From Nitrospira sp. SG-bin1 (GTDB lineage: Bacteria > Nitrospirota > Nitrospiria > Nitrospirales > Nitrospiraceae), in the NCBI GenBank assembly GCA_002083365.1, contig LVWS01000002.1:10209-74208 (forward strand): a stretch of 64,000 bases of DNA. Direction: 5' to 3'. Made by a program: the position numbers and the translations under genes. The first letter of the stretch is position 1, and the number at the start of each line of letters is the position of its first letter. Below, in pieces: positions 62,927 to 64,000 of the stretch. The notes under the pieces were generated by a model. The model did no database searches, was not told the origin of the DNA, and saw nothing but the letters and a program-made list of their open reading frames with translations.

Positions 62927-62960
62927 TTGATTTTACGCCTAGTGAGGCATACCCTATGCC
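62927..62960 (+). promoter_or_regulatory. Promoter with overlapping perfect palindrome upstream of hicB
   Basis: TTGATT (62927-62932), 17-base spacer, TACCCT (62950-62955). A perfect palindrome GGCATA-CCC-TATGCC (62946-62960) covers the -10 box. A repressor binding there would block transcription of hicBA. Confidence 0.55.
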
Positions 62961-62986
62961 CTAGTCGAACGACTTAACGGACATCT

Positions 62987-63208
62987 ATGGCGAAAGTTAC
63001 TCAATTCAAAATCGAGTTAGACCAAGAAGAAGATGGTCGCTGGATCGGCGAGGTGCCGTCACTGCCTGGCGTGATGGCCTATGGACAGACGAAGGGCGCT
63101 GCGCTTGCGGCTGTCCAAGCCTTGGCTCTTCGTGCAATGGCCGATCGTCTTGAACATGACGAGGCGGTACCTGAGGAACTGCTGACCCTCTCGTTTATTG
63201 CGGCATGA
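62987..63208 (+). CDS. hicB: HicB-family antitoxin
   Basis: A 73-residue protein with the short HicB fold: FKIELDQEEDGRWIGEVPSL, PGVMAYGQTKGAALAAVQAL. It lacks the C-terminal HTH/RHH DNA-binding domain found in longer HicB proteins. It would sequester the HicA toxin encoded next. ATG 62987; its TGA overlaps the hicA start (ATGA). Confidence 0.87.
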   Translation: MAKVTQFKIELDQEEDGRWIGEVPSLPGVMAYGQTKGAALAAVQALALRAMADRLEHDEAVPEELLTLSFIAA

Positions 63209-63417
63209 GCCGTTGGCCGTCGACCCAAGCTTCTCGCGTTCTCTCCGGACTTCTCCGCATCGGCTGGCAGATTAAACGAACTGCCGGTTCTCATAAAATT
63301 CTACAACGGACTGGGTGGCCCGATGTCGTCTTCGCGTTTCATGATCGTGATGAGATCGGTCCGCGTATGTTGGCCCGCCTATCCAAGGTAACAGGTCTTA
63401 AACCAGAAGACCTGTAA
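63205..63417 (+). CDS. hicA: HicA-family mRNA interferase toxin
   Basis: A 70-residue dsRBD-like ribonuclease. The catalytic His is in RTAGSHKILQRTGW; the rest, FAFHDRDEIGPRMLARLSKV, matches the family. The order hicB before hicA is the reverse of the most common hicAB layout. Overlap with hicB by four bases. The next gene is the GAF regulator. Confidence 0.87.
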   Translation: MSRWPSTQASRVLSGLLRIGWQIKRTAGSHKILQRTGWPDVVFAFHDRDEIGPRMLARLSKVTGLKPEDL

Positions 63418-63545
63418 AACAGAGGACAGTTCTCGACACCATCATTCTCATCATCAGAGTTATCCGCCATATGGGACTTCGGCAAAGCTATTGCTCACCC
63501 GTGAGCAGCGCATTTCAGTCTCGTAGCCAGCCTCCCTCCTACTGA

Positions 63546-63574
63546 TTGACAATCCCCCATCAGGGACTTATCGT
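63546..63574 (+). promoter_or_regulatory. Sigma70-like promoter for the GAF-domain gene
   Basis: TTGACA (63546-63551), a 17-base spacer and TATCGT (63569-63574), the same -10 as at 11381-11386. The transcript would start near 63581, about 32 bases before the ATG at 63613. Confidence 0.6.
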
Positions 63575-63612
63575 CCTCCACGCTGGGCACTGTCCGGCTC
63601 GGAGATCCCACA

Positions 63613-64000
63613 ATGGACAATCCCCCTTCCGCTCCTTCTCCCGGCTCTCATGATTTATTGGAGCGCATCACACTCCAGATGGCCTCAAGTCTGGATCTGC
63701 AGCAGGTCCTGACCACCATCACGCAAGGCTTAGTGGACGAGCTCGACGGCGCCTTCGCCCGCATCTGGCTGCTAGGTCCGGGCGATCTCTGCGCTGCTTG
63801 TTACAAAGCGGCCGACTGCACGAATCGGGCTCGTTGCCTGCACCTCAAGGCGAGCGCGGGACTCTATTCAAATCTTGATGGGGAATACCGCCGCATTCCG
63901 CTGGGGGCGCTCAAGATCGGGAAGATCGCTCAAGGCTTCGGAGCCATGCACACGAACGACATACTCGGTGACGACCGGCTGCCGAACAAACAATGGATGA
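63613..64000 (+). CDS. GAF-domain sensor/regulator, N-terminal part (cut by window edge)
   Basis: About 129 residues before the edge. LLERITLQMASSLDLQQVLT and LVDELDGAFARIWLLGPGDL start a GAF domain; a cluster of cysteines follows (CAACYKAADCTNRARCLHL), then EYRRIPLGALKIGKIAQGFG. This Cys-rich GAF pattern is often followed by a sigma54-interacting AAA domain or a kinase; which cannot be told here. ATG 63613 with GGAGAT upstream. Confidence 0.7.
   Translation, partial: MDNPPSAPSPGSHDLLERITLQMASSLDLQQVLTTITQGLVDELDGAFARIWLLGPGDLCAACYKAADCTNRARCLHLKASAGLYSNLDGEYRRIPLGALKIGKIAQGFGAMHTNDILGDDRLPNKQWM

Overview
This window is a gene-dense bacterial chromosome segment of moderately high GC, with short intergenic gaps, many 4-bp ATGA stop/start overlaps and frequent GTG or TTG starts. 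The mix of genes suggests a member of Nitrospirota, most likely a Nitrospira relative. The pointers are an LL-diaminopimelate aminotransferase, a TIGR00300/arginine-dihydrolase pair, an Anbu protease cluster, many small secreted or outer-membrane proteins, a GAF regulator of a type I remember from Nitrospira, and dispersed palindromic repeats. This assignment is an inference; there is no rRNA or other marker here. I saw no tRNA, rRNA, CRISPR array, insertion sequence or prophage.

Layout. 1-6.8 kb: the start of dapL, a class I glutamine amidotransferase, a methyltransferase, several unrecognised membrane or secreted proteins, and the first copy of a ~130-bp palindromic repeat. 6.9-10 kb: a small accessory patch (DUF2441-like protein, an orphan TumA-like antitoxin joined to a DUF2971 fragment, a TauE/SafE exporter, and an unlisted 45-residue membrane peptide). 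10-22.4 kb: envelope and signalling genes, namely a lipocalin-like secreted hydrolase, a LON-domain protein with an ABC-2 exporter, a SirB1-type transglutaminase, an RNase Z-like hydrolase, a 1132-residue SAM/cyclase/AAA/TPR protein, a HEAT protein, a phosphoesterase and truD. 22.4-33 kb: core metabolism, with split arginine dihydrolase and ornithine cyclodeaminase, gpsA, larB, larC, a Ca2+/Na+ exchanger, pdxA and rsmA.

33-35 kb holds a two-gene ZorA/ZorB-like proton-channel pair with no Zorya effector next to it. 35-46.4 kb: lipoprotein, REC-GGDEF diguanylate cyclase, beta-helix protein, TPR protein, DUF2726 protein, anmK, the second repeat copy, a zinc/manganese ABC transporter, an outer-membrane protein behind a long possibly structured leader, and an RluD-type synthase. 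46.6-49.9 kb: ATP-grasp, alpha-E and Anbu genes, the usual Anbu neighbourhood minus the transglutaminase. 50.3-56.1 kb: a DUF3365 haem protein and an F1-only ATP synthase operon (atpHAGDC) without F0 genes. 57.5-63.4 kb: an accessory island with DUF2283, a 1014-residue protein fusing a RelA/SpoT nucleotidyltransferase domain to a long helical region, DUF1810, BrnT/BrnA lying between a direct repeat, and HicB/HicA. The window ends inside a GAF-domain gene.

The best candidates for under-described biology are the orphan ZorA/ZorB-like pair and the RelA/SpoT-helical fusion. Both are read from motifs in the translations. Homology searches and neighbourhood surveys would be needed to confirm them. 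Several genes also have a sigma70-like -10 box only 5-10 bases before the start codon, suggesting leaderless or nearly leaderless mRNAs.
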